From: Syntrophomonas sp.
GTDB taxonomy: Bacteria > Bacillota > Syntrophomonadia > Syntrophomonadales > Syntrophomonadaceae
Direction of reading: 5' to 3'
Length of the DNA: 64,000 nucleotides
NCBI GenBank assembly: GCA_016841425.1
Contig: JAENZE010000007.1
Location: 124,001-188,000 of the forward strand
Below the pieces are notes generated by a model that saw only the letters and a program-made list of their open reading frames with translations, had not been told where the DNA came from and did not search any database. The stretch's first letter is position 1; every line of letters begins with the position of its first letter. Shown here in pieces: positions 25,626 to 34,444 of the stretch. Made by a program: the position numbers and the translations under genes.

Positions 25626-26084
25626 ATGTACATGAAAAAACAAAAAACACTTCACTATTTTACCAAACTGCTTATTGATTTCATGTTCTACAGTGGTATT
25701 GTGGTCTGCGTACTGGTGCCGCTGATAATTTATCGTCTCATTCCCTGCACTTTAATGGCTGAAGGGGTACGTCTGCATATGATGGTGGTATTAATATTGT
25801 CAGGTATTGCGGCAGTGTATATATTGGGAACACTAAGAGGAATTTTTAAAACTCTTTTGAATGCCAACCCGTTCACCCTGGAAAATGTATATGCACTACG
25901 GAAAATGGCCGCTGCAGCTTTTGTCATTTCAGTTTTATACACAGTCAAATTTTGGTTCTGGTTTACCCTGGCTACAGCCATAATCGTTCTGGTGTTTACC
26001 ATAGCAGGCCTGTTCTCACTGGTTCTGGCCGATGTTTTTCAACAAGCGGTACAGTATAAGGAAGAAAACGACTTGACGGTTTAA
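25626..26084 (+). CDS. DUF2975 family membrane protein
   Basis: A 152-residue protein with four hydrophobic segments (about 14-38, 52-72, 95-112, 118-138) and the ILGTLRGIFKTLLNANPFTLENVYALRKMA stretch, here split as LNANPFTLENV then YALRKMAAA, which is typical of DUF2975. This family is usually found next to a small YozG-like HTH regulator, as it is here (13 bases away). It is the first gene of a four-gene operon continuing into an exosortase. Function unknown; pairing with an HTH protein suggests a membrane partner of the regulator. Confidence 0.85.
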   Translation: MYMKKQKTLHYFTKLLIDFMFYSGIVVCVLVPLIIYRLIPCTLMAEGVRLHMMVVLILSGIAAVYILGTLRGIFKTLLNANPFTLENVYALRKMAAAAFVISVLYTVKFWFWFTLATAIIVLVFTIAGLFSLVLADVFQQAVQYKEENDLTV

Positions 26085-26097
26085 GGAGTGAGGAATA

Positions 26098-26319
26098 GTG
26101 CCGATTATTGTTAATCTCGATGTAATGATGGCCAAACGAAAAATTGGGCTGACTGAACTCGCTGATCTGGTAAACATCACTCCAGCTAACCTGTCAATTC
26201 TTAAAAACAACAAGGCCAGGGCTATTCGATTTTCCACCCTGGAAGAAATCTGCAAAGCATTAAATTGTCAGCCAGGTGATATCCTGGAATTTACGGAGCA
26301 TGAAGGCCATGAAAGTTAA
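26098..26319 (+). CDS. small Cro/CI-type (YozG-like) transcriptional regulator
   Basis: A 73-residue XRE-family DNA-binding protein, almost entirely the HTH domain: LTELADLVNITPANLSILKN forms the helix-turn-helix and FSTLEEICKALNCQPGDILE the closing helices. GTG start after AAGGAGTGAGG. It is tied to the DUF2975 gene upstream and overlaps the exosortase gene by 11 bases. Likely an autoregulator of this operon; direct targets cannot be read from the sequence. Confidence 0.88.
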   Translation: MPIIVNLDVMMAKRKIGLTELADLVNITPANLSILKNNKARAIRFSTLEEICKALNCQPGDILEFTEHEGHES

Positions 26320-26821
26320 GTTAGTGAATATCGCTTATTATTTCCTGGTGGTGCTGGTTAGTGTGGGTTTAATATATGGGGTTAATAATGCACCGAATGA
26401 GTTTTTAAAAGTACTGCTTTATTTCCATGCCAGATCTGTGGAAGTCTATTATAACCTTCCCATGTTATACATAAATGGAATCGGATATACAGCTAACGAC
26501 TGTACATTTACTATTGGCCGGGAGTGTATGGGCACTAATTTTATTGTCTTGATGTTCAGCATGAATGCTTGTATGTTTACCAGTCATTTCGAAGGGTTTG
26601 GCAAGCTGTTATGGTTTTTGATCAGTCTTATTGGAGCTGCTGCAGCCGGGTTCTTAATCAACAGTTTCAGAATTATAGCCTCCATACCGTTTGTGACCCA
26701 CCAAAAATTTGTCCTTCTCCATTCTGGCCTTGGCATCTCTTTGTATTTTGCTGCTCTGGCCGCGAGCTATATTTTCATAAATACATTAATTAGGAGGCAT
26801 GGCCGTGAAAACATTTACTAA
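26309..26821 (+). CDS. xrtK: exosortase K (membrane protein-sorting protease/transpeptidase)
   Basis: A 170-residue polytopic membrane protein with the exosortase triad: Cys73 in GRECMGTNF, Arg121 in NSFRI and His138 in LLHSGLG, each within or next to a hydrophobic segment. Exosortases cut C-terminal sorting signals. The K type is a small Firmicute/Bacteroidete version found beside its single target. The ATG at 26309 gives the natural N-terminus (MKVKLVNIAYYF); the reading frame is open a little further upstream. It overlaps the HTH gene and the next gene, whose product ends in a matching sorting signal. Confidence 0.85.
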   Translation: MKVKLVNIAYYFLVVLVSVGLIYGVNNAPNEFLKVLLYFHARSVEVYYNLPMLYINGIGYTANDCTFTIGRECMGTNFIVLMFSMNACMFTSHFEGFGKLLWFLISLIGAAAAGFLINSFRIIASIPFVTHQKFVLLHSGLGISLYFAALAASYIFINTLIRRHGRENIY

Positions 26822-29522
26822 GCCTGTTTTCATATTGCTATTTGTTACCTTACCCCAGCTAGTGTTCTTTACTTATCTCTGCTTGGACGGCGGAGGGACA
26901 ACAGGTTCCAGTGCCCTGTCAGGTGCTGTCACTCTGCTGCTGATGGGCATATTCACCATTTATGCATTAACAAGACGCAGCCAGGATTCTACAGATACCG
27001 GGATATTCATAGCCATCTCAGCTGCCTATGCCTTGTATATTGCAGCTATGCTATTGTACTGTGAAACCTTGGATAATTTGACCGGTTCTATCAGCCCCAG
27101 ATTAATATTTATTATCCTGGCCATGATTCCTGTTCTGTACGGTATCTTCGGTACAGTACTTAATTCCACGGCTGATGAGAAAGGTGCTGGTGCACCCTTT
27201 TATGGTGCAGGATTAATTGCAGTGCCCCTCTTATGGTACACATCTATGAGTCTTTTCAACGGTACTAATTTAAATGCCATGCTTATGATTTTTATCATAG
27301 CCGGCTTGTACACCATGATGATGTTGACTATGAAAACTCTGCTGGCCTGGCAGCAGAAAAATCACGGGTATGAGCTAATCCATCCATCTAGTCCCAGATA
27401 CTATATTATAACGGTTTTGGTAATGCTGCTTCTCCCCTTAGGCGGCCTCACCATAAACCAAAACTTTTGGACTAGTGATGCTTCAGGTGGTATGTTCGGA
27501 GACTTTTCCAGTTCCGTTTTTTTTACTATTGCAGTACTAAACGGGCTGTTTATGCTGCTTCCACCAGTAGAAGATAAAAACCTCCGGCTTCTGGTGTTTT
27601 ATTTAAAAGCAGTCGGTTATACGTATATATTGTATTTCTTCATAGTATTCATCCCAATTCTTCCTCTGGGGGCCATTGGACTAATTTTTTATGGATTGGG
27701 AATCTTTATCTTTGCACCAACTCTGGCTGCAATCTGGCAGGGTGCACATTTAATCAAGGAATGGGCTGTTCTGACCAGTGCCTGGGGAAGGCCGCGAATA
27801 TTGGCGGTGTTTTGTGCCGGAATAATTACCCTGCCCCTGGGTCTGATATCTGTATTTTGGGGTGACGGGGATAATTTTGAAGCTGCGGTGCAGTATTTAG
27901 ATAAAAATAATATGGGGACAATTGAAGCAGTCGATATGACACGTCTGGAAAGAACATTAAGAAACATTAAGGGCAGTCATGATTTAAGAACAGATATGGC
28001 TGGTTTTAATTCTGAATCCACACCTATAATTTCAGCCCTCTATGCCAATCTGGTATTAGATGGGAAGGTTATATCCCAGCATAACATACTGACACTGGAA
28101 AACATGTTTTTGGATTCGGGACATATTTTAAATGAGATAAGTGGTACTAATTCCGATACTGAAAATAATGTACAGCTGAGAGCTGTGGACAGCCAAACAG
28201 AGTTTGATCAGGAATTGGGAGTGTACAGATCATGGATTGATCTGACCCTGGACAATGCTGCTGGAGTTGATAATGAAGAATATGTTACTAGTTTTAAGCT
28301 TCCAGAAGGGGCTTATGTTAGCGACTATTACCTTGATGTGTCCGGACATAGAAAAGAGGGTATCCTAACTGAACAACAGTCCGCCCTATCCATTTACCGG
28401 AAAATCTTGAACATCCGCCGTGACCCAGGCTTGCTCCGTTATACAGCCAGGAACACTCTGGAGCTTAGAGTCTTTCCCTTCAACAGATTGCAGATAAGAC
28501 AAACCGGCTTTGAAATACTTCACAATTACCCGTTTATTCTTAACCTGGATGACAAGACGATATCTTTGGGGGACAAGGATGCTAATGTACCACAAGAAAT
28601 AACGATTAAAGGTGTGACTCTTGTTACCCCGGAGCAGAAAGCGGCCTTAAAGCAGGTTAAGAGAAATCCAGAGTATTATTTTGTTATTGACTGCTCAGAG
28701 TCAAGCGACATAACCTGGCATACCGAGCAAATTGAAGCATATGCCAAAGCCCATAATATTACCCGGGCCGAAGTACTATTTACGTCCTATAAAGCTGAAT
28801 CCCATTCTTTGGCTGATATGAAGCAGATCGAGATTACGGCTGAATGCGGTTTTAACCTGGATAGAGCAGTAAGAATGATCCTGAGCCGGCAAAGTGATGA
28901 GCGTTATCCGCTGATTATTGTAGTATCCGATAATATGCCCGGAGCTGTTTTTCCTGAGAATATTTATCCCCTATCCGACAGGTTTCCTGAAAGTCCTTAC
29001 TATTATGCTTTGAATCATGATATGACCTTAACACCATACTCATTTGACAGCAACCAGTCTGGGAAGAGAATAAAAGATCCTATCCTGGAGCCTATCCTCG
29101 ACTTTAACGGAATGTATGTGTCAGATAATGATAAATTGGAACTGGTGCTGAGCAATAGGGAAATAGACAAGTTAGTTCTTACTGGCAATCGCTATAAGGA
29201 CGCTGTTCTTCTCAATGCGGCTCAGCAGGGATATCTGCTAAACGGGAAATTAAACTCACGGGAATTAATACGGGCTAGCTTCAGAGCCCGAATTCTAACC
29301 CCTCAGACTGCATTTATTGTAGTAGAAACAGCTGAACAGGAAAAAGAACTGCTGGATTTACAGGAGAAGGTTTTAAACAGCAATGAACAAACTCCCACCA
29401 TAACTCTGAATGAACCACCGCTGCTGATAGGTATAATCTTCCTGCTCGCTTTAATAATATTCAAAAGTAAGTCTTGTTTTAGATCCAGATATAAGGCGTA
29501 TGGTAAAAAATTAAATTATTAG
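26805..29522 (+). CDS. MSEP-CTERM-type exosortase substrate with VIT domain
   Basis: A large protein of about 905 residues. The first 350 residues hold roughly eleven hydrophobic segments. Residues about 460-570 look like a VIT domain (FKLPEGAYVSDYYLDVSGH, then a basic RKI and RDPGLL), and residues about 620-720 resemble a von Willebrand A-like fold (FVIDCSESSD, IIVVSDN). The C-terminus is a sorting signal: LNEPP, a hydrophobic stretch, then a basic tail. This has the layout of the MSEP-CTERM signal, with LNEP in place of MSEP. GTG at 26805 is seven bases after AGGAGG and is preferred to ATG at 26799. It is the probable sole target of the adjacent exosortase K. Physiological role unknown. Confidence 0.85.
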   Translation: MKTFTKPVFILLFVTLPQLVFFTYLCLDGGGTTGSSALSGAVTLLLMGIFTIYALTRRSQDSTDTGIFIAISAAYALYIAAMLLYCETLDNLTGSISPRLIFIILAMIPVLYGIFGTVLNSTADEKGAGAPFYGAGLIAVPLLWYTSMSLFNGTNLNAMLMIFIIAGLYTMMMLTMKTLLAWQQKNHGYELIHPSSPRYYIITVLVMLLLPLGGLTINQNFWTSDASGGMFGDFSSSVFFTIAVLNGLFMLLPPVEDKNLRLLVFYLKAVGYTYILYFFIVFIPILPLGAIGLIFYGLGIFIFAPTLAAIWQGAHLIKEWAVLTSAWGRPRILAVFCAGIITLPLGLISVFWGDGDNFEAAVQYLDKNNMGTIEAVDMTRLERTLRNIKGSHDLRTDMAGFNSESTPIISALYANLVLDGKVISQHNILTLENMFLDSGHILNEISGTNSDTENNVQLRAVDSQTEFDQELGVYRSWIDLTLDNAAGVDNEEYVTSFKLPEGAYVSDYYLDVSGHRKEGILTEQQSALSIYRKILNIRRDPGLLRYTARNTLELRVFPFNRLQIRQTGFEILHNYPFILNLDDKTISLGDKDANVPQEITIKGVTLVTPEQKAALKQVKRNPEYYFVIDCSESSDITWHTEQIEAYAKAHNITRAEVLFTSYKAESHSLADMKQIEITAECGFNLDRAVRMILSRQSDERYPLIIVVSDNMPGAVFPENIYPLSDRFPESPYYYALNHDMTLTPYSFDSNQSGKRIKDPILEPILDFNGMYVSDNDKLELVLSNREIDKLVLTGNRYKDAVLLNAAQQGYLLNGKLNSRELIRASFRARILTPQTAFIVVETAEQEKELLDLQEKVLNSNEQTPTITLNEPPLLIGIIFLLALIIFKSKSCFRSRYKAYGKKLNY

Positions 29523-29603
29523 AGCAAGATGTAATATTAGCAATCCCGTCTCTTTGTTTCTCTCGGGTTTAGCTTGAGAAAAATTTAACCGTAGCAGATT
29601 AGC

Positions 29604-29631
29604 GGGACGCGGGGACGGTCCTTTTGTCACC
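29604..29631 (-). repeat. REP-like element, GGGGACGGTCCTTTTGTCACC type
   Basis: Copy of a short intergenic repeat that also occurs at 33.67, 35.51, 36.72 and 52.67 kb. The 28-base block GGGACGCGGGGACGG... to ...TTTTGTCACC is identical to the copy at 35513-35540. Confidence 0.8.
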
Positions 29632-29688
29632 TGTCCTTATCTTCTCAGCTGTGGGTGTAACAGAGTAATCGTCCCTAGTTGCATATCA

Positions 29689-30477
29689 TTAAATCAATTG
29701 GCGCTTTTTATATATCGTAGATGCGAAACGCATCATGGCTTTGGTATTGGTGAGCCATGTTATATGAGCATTATTCCTGGTATTATTAAGTATACGCGGA
29801 ACAAAATATGCAGCGACTGTTTCCGGCTTATCGGCCAGGGTGTTGAATATTCTTTTGAACCTCTTGTCCTCCAGCACAGGAGATTTATCTCCATCTGGAG
29901 TTTGGGTAATGAAATCGGTCAGCATCATCCCGGGCGAGAGACGTCCTGCCAAAACCGAGGTTCCTTCCAGTTCTCGGGCCAGACCATGTGTAAAATAAGT
30001 CAATGCTCGCTTTGATGTACCATAAAGGATGGTTTTTATTTGTATCATATCATTGGAACCGAGACCTTCCATATTCCATATTTGACCGCTGCCCTGAGCA
30101 AGCATATTTTTGGCAGCCACTTGCGAACCGTAAATCAGGCCTTTGATATTAGTATCGATAACTGCATCAACATAGTACGGCTCAATATCATAAGCAAATT
30201 CATAGGGGGAGTTTTGCCCGGCGTTGTTGATCCAAACATCAACCCTTCCCCATTGCACCATGGATCTTTCCCAAAGGGTTTCAAGTTCGGTCTTTATCCT
30301 AACATTGCACGGAACATAACAGACCTGCCGGGTAAACCCGGCCAACTCTTTTTTCGCACGTTCAAAAGAGTTTTCACTCCTTCCCGAAACTGTAACATTA
30401 CATCCATATTTTAAGAATTCCTTGGTCATTGACAAACCTATACCTCTGGTGCTGCCTGTTATGATTATGTTTTTCAC
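29689..30477 (-). CDS. short-chain dehydrogenase/reductase
   Basis: A 262-residue SDR. The cofactor motif is TGSTRGIGLSM at the N-terminus, then NNAGQNSP. The active site Tyr and Lys are in LYGTSKRALTY; the usual Ser before them is replaced by an EGLGSND segment, so the triad is only partly clear. GTG start after GGGGTGATG. It is alone on the minus strand after a REP-like element. The product pattern resembles SDRs annotated as chlorophyll-b-reductase-like or general oxidoreductases; the substrate is unknown. Confidence 0.82.
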   Translation of the reverse strand: MKNIIITGSTRGIGLSMTKEFLKYGCNVTVSGRSENSFERAKKELAGFTRQVCYVPCNVRIKTELETLWERSMVQWGRVDVWINNAGQNSPYEFAYDIEPYYVDAVIDTNIKGLIYGSQVAAKNMLAQGSGQIWNMEGLGSNDMIQIKTILYGTSKRALTYFTHGLARELEGTSVLAGRLSPGMMLTDFITQTPDGDKSPVLEDKRFKRIFNTLADKPETVAAYFVPRILNNTRNNAHITWLTNTKAMMRFASTIYKKRQLI

Positions 30478-30571
30478 GTCATCACCCCATTTTTAAAACA
30501 CCAACTTGTTACCAAAAACCCAGGTGCTTTTCGAATAGTATTAACTATAGCATCCTTTCCTACCCATTTTG

Positions 30572-30683
30572 GGTGCCAGGCACCAACTATTAACTTACCC
30601 TATAATAATTATATATTACAATATTTTAATTAGTGCCTAGGTCCTGTAGACATGTTGGGCCTAGTTAATAAGTTGGTACTTGG
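30572..30683. repeat. REP-like inverted repeat, GGTGCCAGGCACC type
   Basis: Opens with the palindrome GGTGCCAGGCACC. The next arm ACCAACTATTAACTT (30582-30596) is complementary, with one shift, to AGTTAATAAGTTGGT (30663-30677). A short mobile-looking element of a type common between genes in Firmicutes. Confidence 0.55.
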
Positions 30684-30700
30684 AGCCATTACTCGGAAAC

Positions 30701-31588
30701 CTATATGGATAAATGGGGCTCTTTTTCTCTCAGGAATATTAACAGGTTTATTACTGCCAATACGATAAAACCGGCCAATCCAGTTACTCCTACCGTTAAA
30801 TCACTTCCCCCAACCAGCATAAGGATAGGAATCCCGGCAGTGGCATTAAGGCTTCCGTGCAGAACAGCTGCAGCTATGACTGATTTGGCCTTGACACGAA
30901 CATAACTTAAAATGGGAGCCAGGAGCAGACACCATATGACCATCATCAACACCCCAATAGTCGGATGCTGGGGATAATTATGGCCCTGCAGAATCAACGG
31001 TGCATGCCAGATACCCCATATAACCCCGATGGTATAAGACGATTTCCAGAATCCCAGAGGCATGAGCTCCTTCTGCAAAAATCCCCTCCAGCCCAGTTCT
31101 TCTCCAAAGCCGGCGACCGCATTTATAGTTGGCCCCGCTATAAGACCCTGCAGGAGGGCAATCCAGAAAGGATGGACAGGGAAATTGGCCGCCTGTTCCT
31201 GCATAACTTCCATTTGCTCAGGCGTAAGAACTCCCTTTAATTTTTCATAGTATCCTGCCATTTCTAACGAAAATTCCACACCTGGAAACATAAGGCTAAC
31301 TCCCATAGCGCATACAGCCAGAACTACCGGTAAGAACCAGGCCACCAGGAACCAGCGGTTAAGCTTGAAGCTGATCCCCAGGGGTTGAACTACAGGCTCC
31401 CTGTATATCACTTTTTGCACAAAAAGAGCTGCTAGCATGGGTACGAACATGTATCCTACTGCCATTATCAAGGCCGGGGCTGTATTATCATATGTCCCCC
31501 CCCGGGTCAAGAATATACCAACCAGCAGCCAATCGAAAAGAAATGTCAGGCCAATGAACCACAATACTTTCTTTACGTTTACTTTCAT
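30701..31588 (-). CDS. CPBP family intramembrane glutamic/metalloprotease
   Basis: A 295-residue membrane protein with about eight hydrophobic segments. The Abi/CPBP motifs are clear: motif 1 GFGEELGWRGFLQKEL (two Glu and Arg), motif 2 IWGIWHAPLIL (His) and motif 3 HGSLNA (His). Such proteins cleave prenylated or other membrane peptides, or act in bacteriocin self-immunity; nothing near it shows which. ATG after GGGGGTG. Single-gene unit. Confidence 0.9.
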   Translation of the reverse strand: MKVNVKKVLWFIGLTFLFDWLLVGIFLTRGGTYDNTAPALIMAVGYMFVPMLAALFVQKVIYREPVVQPLGISFKLNRWFLVAWFLPVVLAVCAMGVSLMFPGVEFSLEMAGYYEKLKGVLTPEQMEVMQEQAANFPVHPFWIALLQGLIAGPTINAVAGFGEELGWRGFLQKELMPLGFWKSSYTIGVIWGIWHAPLILQGHNYPQHPTIGVLMMVIWCLLLAPILSYVRVKAKSVIAAAVLHGSLNATAGIPILMLVGGSDLTVGVTGLAGFIVLAVINLLIFLREKEPHLSI

Positions 31589-31718
31589 TCTCTACACCCC
31601 CAGATTAATAATCTTTAATTTCACTCCTGGGATAAATTGCTGTACTAATAATATTAATACAGATAATACAAACGGTCAAGAGGAGATTATAATTCTATTG
31701 TTGATAGTCAATCAAGAA

Positions 31719-31748
31719 TAAAAAAACCGGGGTATTTAGCCCCCGGTA
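31719..31748 (-). terminator. rho-independent terminator
   Basis: ACCGGGG and CCCCGGT enclose a short loop and are followed on the minus strand by seven T. It ends the gene at 31771-33453. Confidence 0.85.
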
Positions 31749-31770
31749 TCCCTTTAAATACTTTTTCTTA

Positions 31771-33453
31771 TTATTCATTATTTAAGATTATCTTTGCTTC
31801 ACGGGTTAGTGGGTCCCAGTCAACCTGGCAACCCAGATTCTCGGAAATAAACCGAAGGGGAAGCATAGCCCGGCCTGGCGGCATGATAAAAGGCTTAACC
31901 TGAGCGTTGTCAGGATCAATTTTAACCTCCTGCCCGTTGACCAGGGCGGCATTGTTATCTATCCATAATTCGATCAGCTTATCATCCATTATAATCGTTA
32001 CTTTTCTGGCCGCGTTATCCCAAAGTATTTGGGCACCCAGAGCCTCCGTTACGTACCTGATTGGGAGCATGGTCCGTCCTTCACTGATGATGGGAGCTGT
32101 GTCCATTTGCTGCATTTCGTTGTTGACAAAATAGGAGGTCTGCCCAAGATTAAGTCTAATTTCAATCTGATTAGGGTTAATAATATTAAACTTGGGAGTG
32201 ACAGTCACCTCACTGGAATAATCGGAAGGAATCAAGCCATTCCAGGCCTGGACCCGGTAGGTATATTTTTGACCAGAGGATACAGAACTGTCGGCGTAAG
32301 CCAACTCCTCGGGATTGACCAGGTAGGCTACCTGAGCAAAATTGCTGCTGTCGGTTTTCCGTTCAATTGTAAAACACAGGGTATACATCGAATTACTGTC
32401 CCAGGTCATTCTAATAGTATTGCTATTGAGACCGGTCGCAGAAAGGTTAATTGGAGCAGGTGGACCCGTTCTGGCCTTGGTCTCGCTTATAAAACTGGAA
32501 AACCCGGCATTTTTGCTGATAATAATGTACCTGTAATCAGTCTCTGGTTTCAGCCCGCTGACAATTAATTCGGTTGTATTAGCCTCCAGCACATAATCCG
32601 GTGTTGAACTGTAGGTGCCGTCTGGGTTTTTATTGACGATCCAGAACTCGTCCTCATTATCAGCGGTATCAATCCAGAAGAGTCTGATACTGCTGGAATT
32701 CAAGGCTATCCCGGTAAACCCTTGGGGAGTACCGGGCGCGTAGGATGGTTTTGATACACTGCTATAATTTGAATAAGATGAACCATAATCATTGAATACT
32801 TCGATACGATACGTGTATTTGACATCTTCCTGCAGTTCCGAAGAATCCATATATTCCTTCGTGTTAGGCGGCAATTCCTTAACTATCTCAAATCCGTATC
32901 CTTCCTTTTGTCTTTGCACTACGAATTTGGTTTCATCACTGGAGTTATCATCCCAGGTAAGCTGAATTGGATGTCCCATGATTGATATAATAACTTGAGC
33001 CTTTAACATGCTGGGCGATGAAGGGGCGGAAAGTTTCTTTACTATAGCCCCGGCTTCATTGGAGTAAGCCGATTCCCCGGTATCATTATATGCTCTTACC
33101 CGGTAATAATATTTTTCTCCAGGATAAATGGGAAACATGCCAGATTCACTGTCAACAAAAGTAGTTGAATTTCTTGCCTGGAAAGCAACATTTGAAAATG
33201 CGGTGTTTTCCATCCTTCGCTCTACCATAAAACCCGTTTCCGCTGTAGAGTTATCTTCCCAGGTCAATGTAATCGTACCAGGGGTTTCAGACACAGCATT
33301 GAGATTCGAAGGTGCTGCCAGAGCATTTATTAAAATTGGCTTTGTTAAAGAAGGCACCGGCGTCACCTGTACAGCTGACGCAGTATCTATAAATAGGAGC
33401 AAAATAACCAGCACCCCAAAAGTTGTTAACAGCTTTCTATGCAGCTTTTTCAT
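31771..33453 (-). CDS. secreted FN3-repeat protein with copper-amine-oxidase-like C-terminal domain
   Basis: A 560-residue exported protein. Residues 1-27 are a signal peptide ending ASA. Residues about 48-420 form four fibronectin type III units, each with the TITLTWEDNS or similar strand and a YRVRAYN-type strand. Residues about 428-560 are the stalk domain often named Cu_amine_oxidN1, seen as MLPIRYVTEALGAQILWD and MLPLRFISENLGCQVDWD; despite the name it has no oxidase activity and is common on clostridial surface proteins. It probably binds cell wall or polysaccharide outside the cell. ATG after AAGGGGG. Confidence 0.9.
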   Translation of the reverse strand: MKKLHRKLLTTFGVLVILLLFIDTASAVQVTPVPSLTKPILINALAAPSNLNAVSETPGTITLTWEDNSTAETGFMVERRMENTAFSNVAFQARNSTTFVDSESGMFPIYPGEKYYYRVRAYNDTGESAYSNEAGAIVKKLSAPSSPSMLKAQVIISIMGHPIQLTWDDNSSDETKFVVQRQKEGYGFEIVKELPPNTKEYMDSSELQEDVKYTYRIEVFNDYGSSYSNYSSVSKPSYAPGTPQGFTGIALNSSSIRLFWIDTADNEDEFWIVNKNPDGTYSSTPDYVLEANTTELIVSGLKPETDYRYIIISKNAGFSSFISETKARTGPPAPINLSATGLNSNTIRMTWDSNSMYTLCFTIERKTDSSNFAQVAYLVNPEELAYADSSVSSGQKYTYRVQAWNGLIPSDYSSEVTVTPKFNIINPNQIEIRLNLGQTSYFVNNEMQQMDTAPIISEGRTMLPIRYVTEALGAQILWDNAARKVTIIMDDKLIELWIDNNAALVNGQEVKIDPDNAQVKPFIMPPGRAMLPLRFISENLGCQVDWDPLTREAKIILNNE

Positions 33454-33618
33454 TCGAATTTCCCCCTTAATATTATTTTGCTAAAGCAACGGACCCTACG
33501 GGAATCTCAGGCGCTTTCATTTTCTCTGGGCTGGTACATCATTGGACCTTCATCTTTTCCCGCATTCTACCACACTACCCATATATGTACAAGAAAGCTG
33601 TCTCACTGAATTTGGGTG

Positions 33619-33692
33619 GTAAAGAGGGGCATGAGACGTTCCCAGCGTCTCTCTTGCCAAAAATGAGGCAAAAGGATCGTCCCCGTGTCACC
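33619..33692. repeat. REP-like element, two-block form
   Basis: Contains the block TTCCCAGCGTCTCTCTTGCC, shared with 36601-36620, and the block AAAAGGATCGTCCCCGTGTC, a variant of the REP core. Lies in the gap before the ABC permease gene. Confidence 0.65.
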
Positions 33693-33702
33693 AGAGAGTA
33701 AT

Positions 33703-34443
33703 CTATGCATCGCTCCCTATGGCTGCAAACCGCCATATTGCTATACATAATACTATTGTGCCGATTAAAGCCATTATAATTAAAGCCAGGTTCCCATCAC
33801 AGCCATGTGAAACATTGAAGGCTATTCCGGTAAAAGAATGCATTGCTTGTGTAGCGGGGAAAACGGCTCCTACTGATCTAAGGAATCCAGGCAGCATAGA
33901 GGCTGGAAACATAATACCGCTAAGCAGTAAGGAAGGCAAGAATACTGCTTGTGACAGCATGGTAGCAATTCCCTGTCCGTTTGCTATTACCCCGATTATC
34001 AATCCTAAAGCTATACTGGTAAAAATGAAGACTAAAAGAACAATAAAATATGCTCCATAATTACCAGGTAAACCCGCGGAGAAAAGTAAAGGTGCGCTCA
34101 GAAAAATCATTATGGATACTAGAAGCAGATGTAGAAAGGCGCTTACCCCCTGAACCAACAATACAGCACCATTAGGTATACCATTTACCCGATAAGCCCT
34201 TAACACACCCGCTTCCCTTATCTTTACAATCGGTCCAGGAAGTCCCAGTACTGCCCCCATAGTAATAGCAAAAATAGTCATTGAAGCTGCAAGAGTCTCT
34301 TTTGTAGCAGGATTAATTGAAGAAAAAACCGCGCCCATAACAAGGTAAAACACCAACGGTATAATATAATAAGTTAACAATGTTCCTTTTTCGCGAACAT
34401 CCATCTTAAATTGAACCAAAAGATATTTAACAAAAGCCTTCAT
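33703..34443 (-). CDS. ABC-2 type transporter permease
   Basis: A 246-residue permease with six hydrophobic segments in the ABC-2 layout (segment 1 at about 22-42, then 58-75, 100-125, 135-160, 166-186 and 222-240). LPSLLLSGIMFPASMLP is the typical extracytoplasmic signature before the last helix. It follows the ATP-binding gene with one base between stop and start, so the two are one operon. Exported substrate unknown; this half-size pair usually carries drugs, antimicrobial peptides or polysaccharide. Confidence 0.88.
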   Translation of the reverse strand: MKAFVKYLLVQFKMDVREKGTLLTYYIIPLVFYLVMGAVFSSINPATKETLAASMTIFAITMGAVLGLPGPIVKIREAGVLRAYRVNGIPNGAVLLVQGVSAFLHLLLVSIMIFLSAPLLFSAGLPGNYGAYFIVLLVFIFTSIALGLIIGVIANGQGIATMLSQAVFLPSLLLSGIMFPASMLPGFLRSVGAVFPATQAMHSFTGIAFNVSHGCDGNLALIIMALIGTIVLCIAIWRFAAIGSDA

Positions 34444-34444
34444 C

